A stretch of DNA of 42,243 nucleotides, from NCBI GenBank assembly GCA_038228615.1, contig JBBRPC010000007.1, forward strand, positions 1-42,243. Reading direction: 5' to 3'. Shown here in pieces: positions 41,207 to 42,243 of the stretch. The position numbers were made by a program, and so were the translations under genes. Within the stretch, counting starts at the first letter, position 1; the number at the start of each line of letters is the position of its first letter. Source of the stretch: F1-120-MAGs023 sp038228615. GTDB taxonomy: Bacteria; Actinomycetota; Acidimicrobiia; IMCC26256; PALSA-610. The notes beneath the pieces were generated by a model that saw only the letters and a program-made list of their open reading frames with translations, was not told where the DNA came from and did not search any database.

Positions 41207-42231
41207 TGCCAGACCGCGCGAAGATTGCACTGGGTGATGAAGCGCTACGACGAGCGCTCGACGCCGCTCCAGATGGAATTGTGATTGTTGACGACGACGG
41301 CATGATCGTGTTTGTCAACCCCATGATGTCGACAATGTTCGGCTACACGTCGGCCGAACTGGTTGGTACCAATGTTGATGCACTTCTTCCTGAGGACCTT
41401 CGTGCCCACCATCAAGATCTTCGCGATGGCTACACCAAGAATCCGCATAGTCGCCAGATGGGATCCGGCCTCGAATTGCGCGGTCGCCACAAGACTGGCG
41501 ATGTATTCCCGGTAGAAATCGGGCTCAGTCCGATGCAGGGAGCGCTCAACGATTTCGTCGTCGCGGTGGTGCGAGATGTGACCGAACGCCGACGGGTGGC
41601 GATGGAGCTGCGCCAAGCCCAAGAAGAGGTGGCCTTGTTAGACGACCGTGAACGCATCGCTCGCGATCTGCACGACACGGTGATTCAGCGACTCTTTGCG
41701 ATCGGCCTTTCGTTGCAGGGCGCGTTGAACGCCTCGGTCGATTCGAAGACCACCAACCGTGTCGAGGCCGCAATCGACGAAATCGATGGAACAATTCGCG
41801 ATATTCGCGCCGCGATCTTCAGCTTGCATGCTCGTCGACTTCCCACGGCGGGTCCTCGCGACGACGTGATAGCGACCGCCCGAGAAGCAGCAGGCGGACT
41901 TGGCTTTGAACCGCATGTGATCTTCGATGGGCTCGTCGACACAATGATGACAGAGGCGGCCCGCGCCCAGCTCGTGCCGACACTCCGTGAGGCGTTATCG
42001 AATATAACCAAACATGCGCACGCCTGCCGCGTCGAGGTCGTTGTCGCCGTGGAAGGCAATGAACTTCGTGTGCGCGTGAGCGACGACGGTGTGGGTATTG
42101 CCGACACGGCTCACGGTGGGCTGGGCATCGCCAACATCACCGAACGGGCTGTCGCTCTGAACGGAACCTGTACCGTGTCGTCGCCTCCGAGCGGCGGTAC
42201 GGTCGTCGACTGGCGGGTCCCGCTCCAATAG
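41206..42231 (+). CDS. PAS-containing HisKA_3 histidine kinase, partner of the DevR-like regulator
   Basis: A 341-residue soluble sensor kinase. An N-terminal PAS domain covers about residues 11-125 (AAPDGIVIVDDDGMIVFVNP, GYTSAELVGTN, FPVEIGLSPM, VVRDVTERR). The phosphoacceptor is H156 in RIARDLHDTVIQRLF, nearly the DevS sequence, followed by an HATPase domain with REALSNITKHA and VSDDGVGI. DevS and DosT sense gases with GAF domains; none is present here. In the PAS domain H69 (LPEDLRAHHQ) falls at the position of the FixL haem-binding histidine, with L89 where FixL has its distal Arg. Haem binding is possible but unproven. No membrane segment. The ATG overlaps the regulator stop. Confidence 0.9.
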   Translation: MPDRAKIALGDEALRRALDAAPDGIVIVDDDGMIVFVNPMMSTMFGYTSAELVGTNVDALLPEDLRAHHQDLRDGYTKNPHSRQMGSGLELRGRHKTGDVFPVEIGLSPMQGALNDFVVAVVRDVTERRRVAMELRQAQEEVALLDDRERIARDLHDTVIQRLFAIGLSLQGALNASVDSKTTNRVEAAIDEIDGTIRDIRAAIFSLHARRLPTAGPRDDVIATAREAAGGLGFEPHVIFDGLVDTMMTEAARAQLVPTLREALSNITKHAHACRVEVVVAVEGNELRVRVSDDGVGIADTAHGGLGIANITERAVALNGTCTVSSPPSGGTVVDWRVPLQ

Positions 42232-42243
42232 CCCCAACGTCAA

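Noticed and set aside
1..42243. CRISPR array, tRNA, rRNA, insertion sequence or prophage genes
   Set aside because: No regularly spaced repeats, cloverleaf, rRNA core sequence, transposase or phage structural motif was noticed on either strand.

Overview
The window reads as chromosomal DNA from a moderately high-GC actinobacterium. GTG starts are frequent, genes are densely packed with ATGA/GTGA overlaps, and several genes look leaderless. Signs in the same direction are a DevR/DosR-like two-component pair, a 'secreted repeat' lipoprotein and abundant acyl-CoA genes. An Acidimicrobiia-type free-living organism would fit, but that is inference; no rRNA or tRNA is present to settle it. I see no insertion sequence, phage gene, CRISPR array or tRNA.

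Layout. 1-1443: 3' part of a secreted S53 (sedolisin) peptidase, closed by a clear terminator. 1555-3225: family III CoA-transferase and a Nudix hydrolase. 3284-6910 (minus): 3-hydroxybutyryl-CoA dehydrogenase, an ethylmalonyl-CoA-mutase-type B12 mutase and a membrane protein with a dead GGDEF domain. 7072-9562: lipoprotein, methyltransferase, an S51-like protein without its nucleophile, and a membrane-anchored cyclophilin. 9696-11958: aspartokinase and aspartate-semialdehyde dehydrogenase. 11973-18595: enoyl-CoA hydratases, a zinc alcohol dehydrogenase, a molybdopterin oxidoreductase, a universal stress protein and a cytochrome P450.

The most interesting region is 18745-30686, ten closely packed plus-strand genes: corrinoid protein, DUF1638 protein, 'virulence factor'-domain protein, RACo-like corrinoid activator, non-pyrrolysine MttB-family methyltransferase, IclR regulator, dimethylglycine/sarcosine-dehydrogenase-like flavoprotein fused to GcvT, EtfB, EtfA and a choline-dehydrogenase-like GMC enzyme. 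Read together they suggest breakdown of choline or glycine betaine (or a related quaternary amine). The GMC enzyme would make the betaine, the corrinoid system would remove the first methyl group, and the flavoprotein would remove further methyls, giving electrons to ETF and one-carbon units to tetrahydrofolate. This joins a corrinoid demethylase module best known from anaerobes to an oxidative flavin module. No obvious methyl-corrinoid:tetrahydrofolate methyltransferase is present, so the two small uncharacterised proteins are candidates for a missing function.

30824-39142: a large secreted sialidase-like/PKD protein, a lipoprotein, and a MarR regulator with a heterodimeric ABC exporter. 39230-42231: a signal-less periplasmic-binding-fold protein divergent from a DevR-like response regulator and a PAS histidine kinase whose PAS domain keeps the position of the FixL haem histidine.
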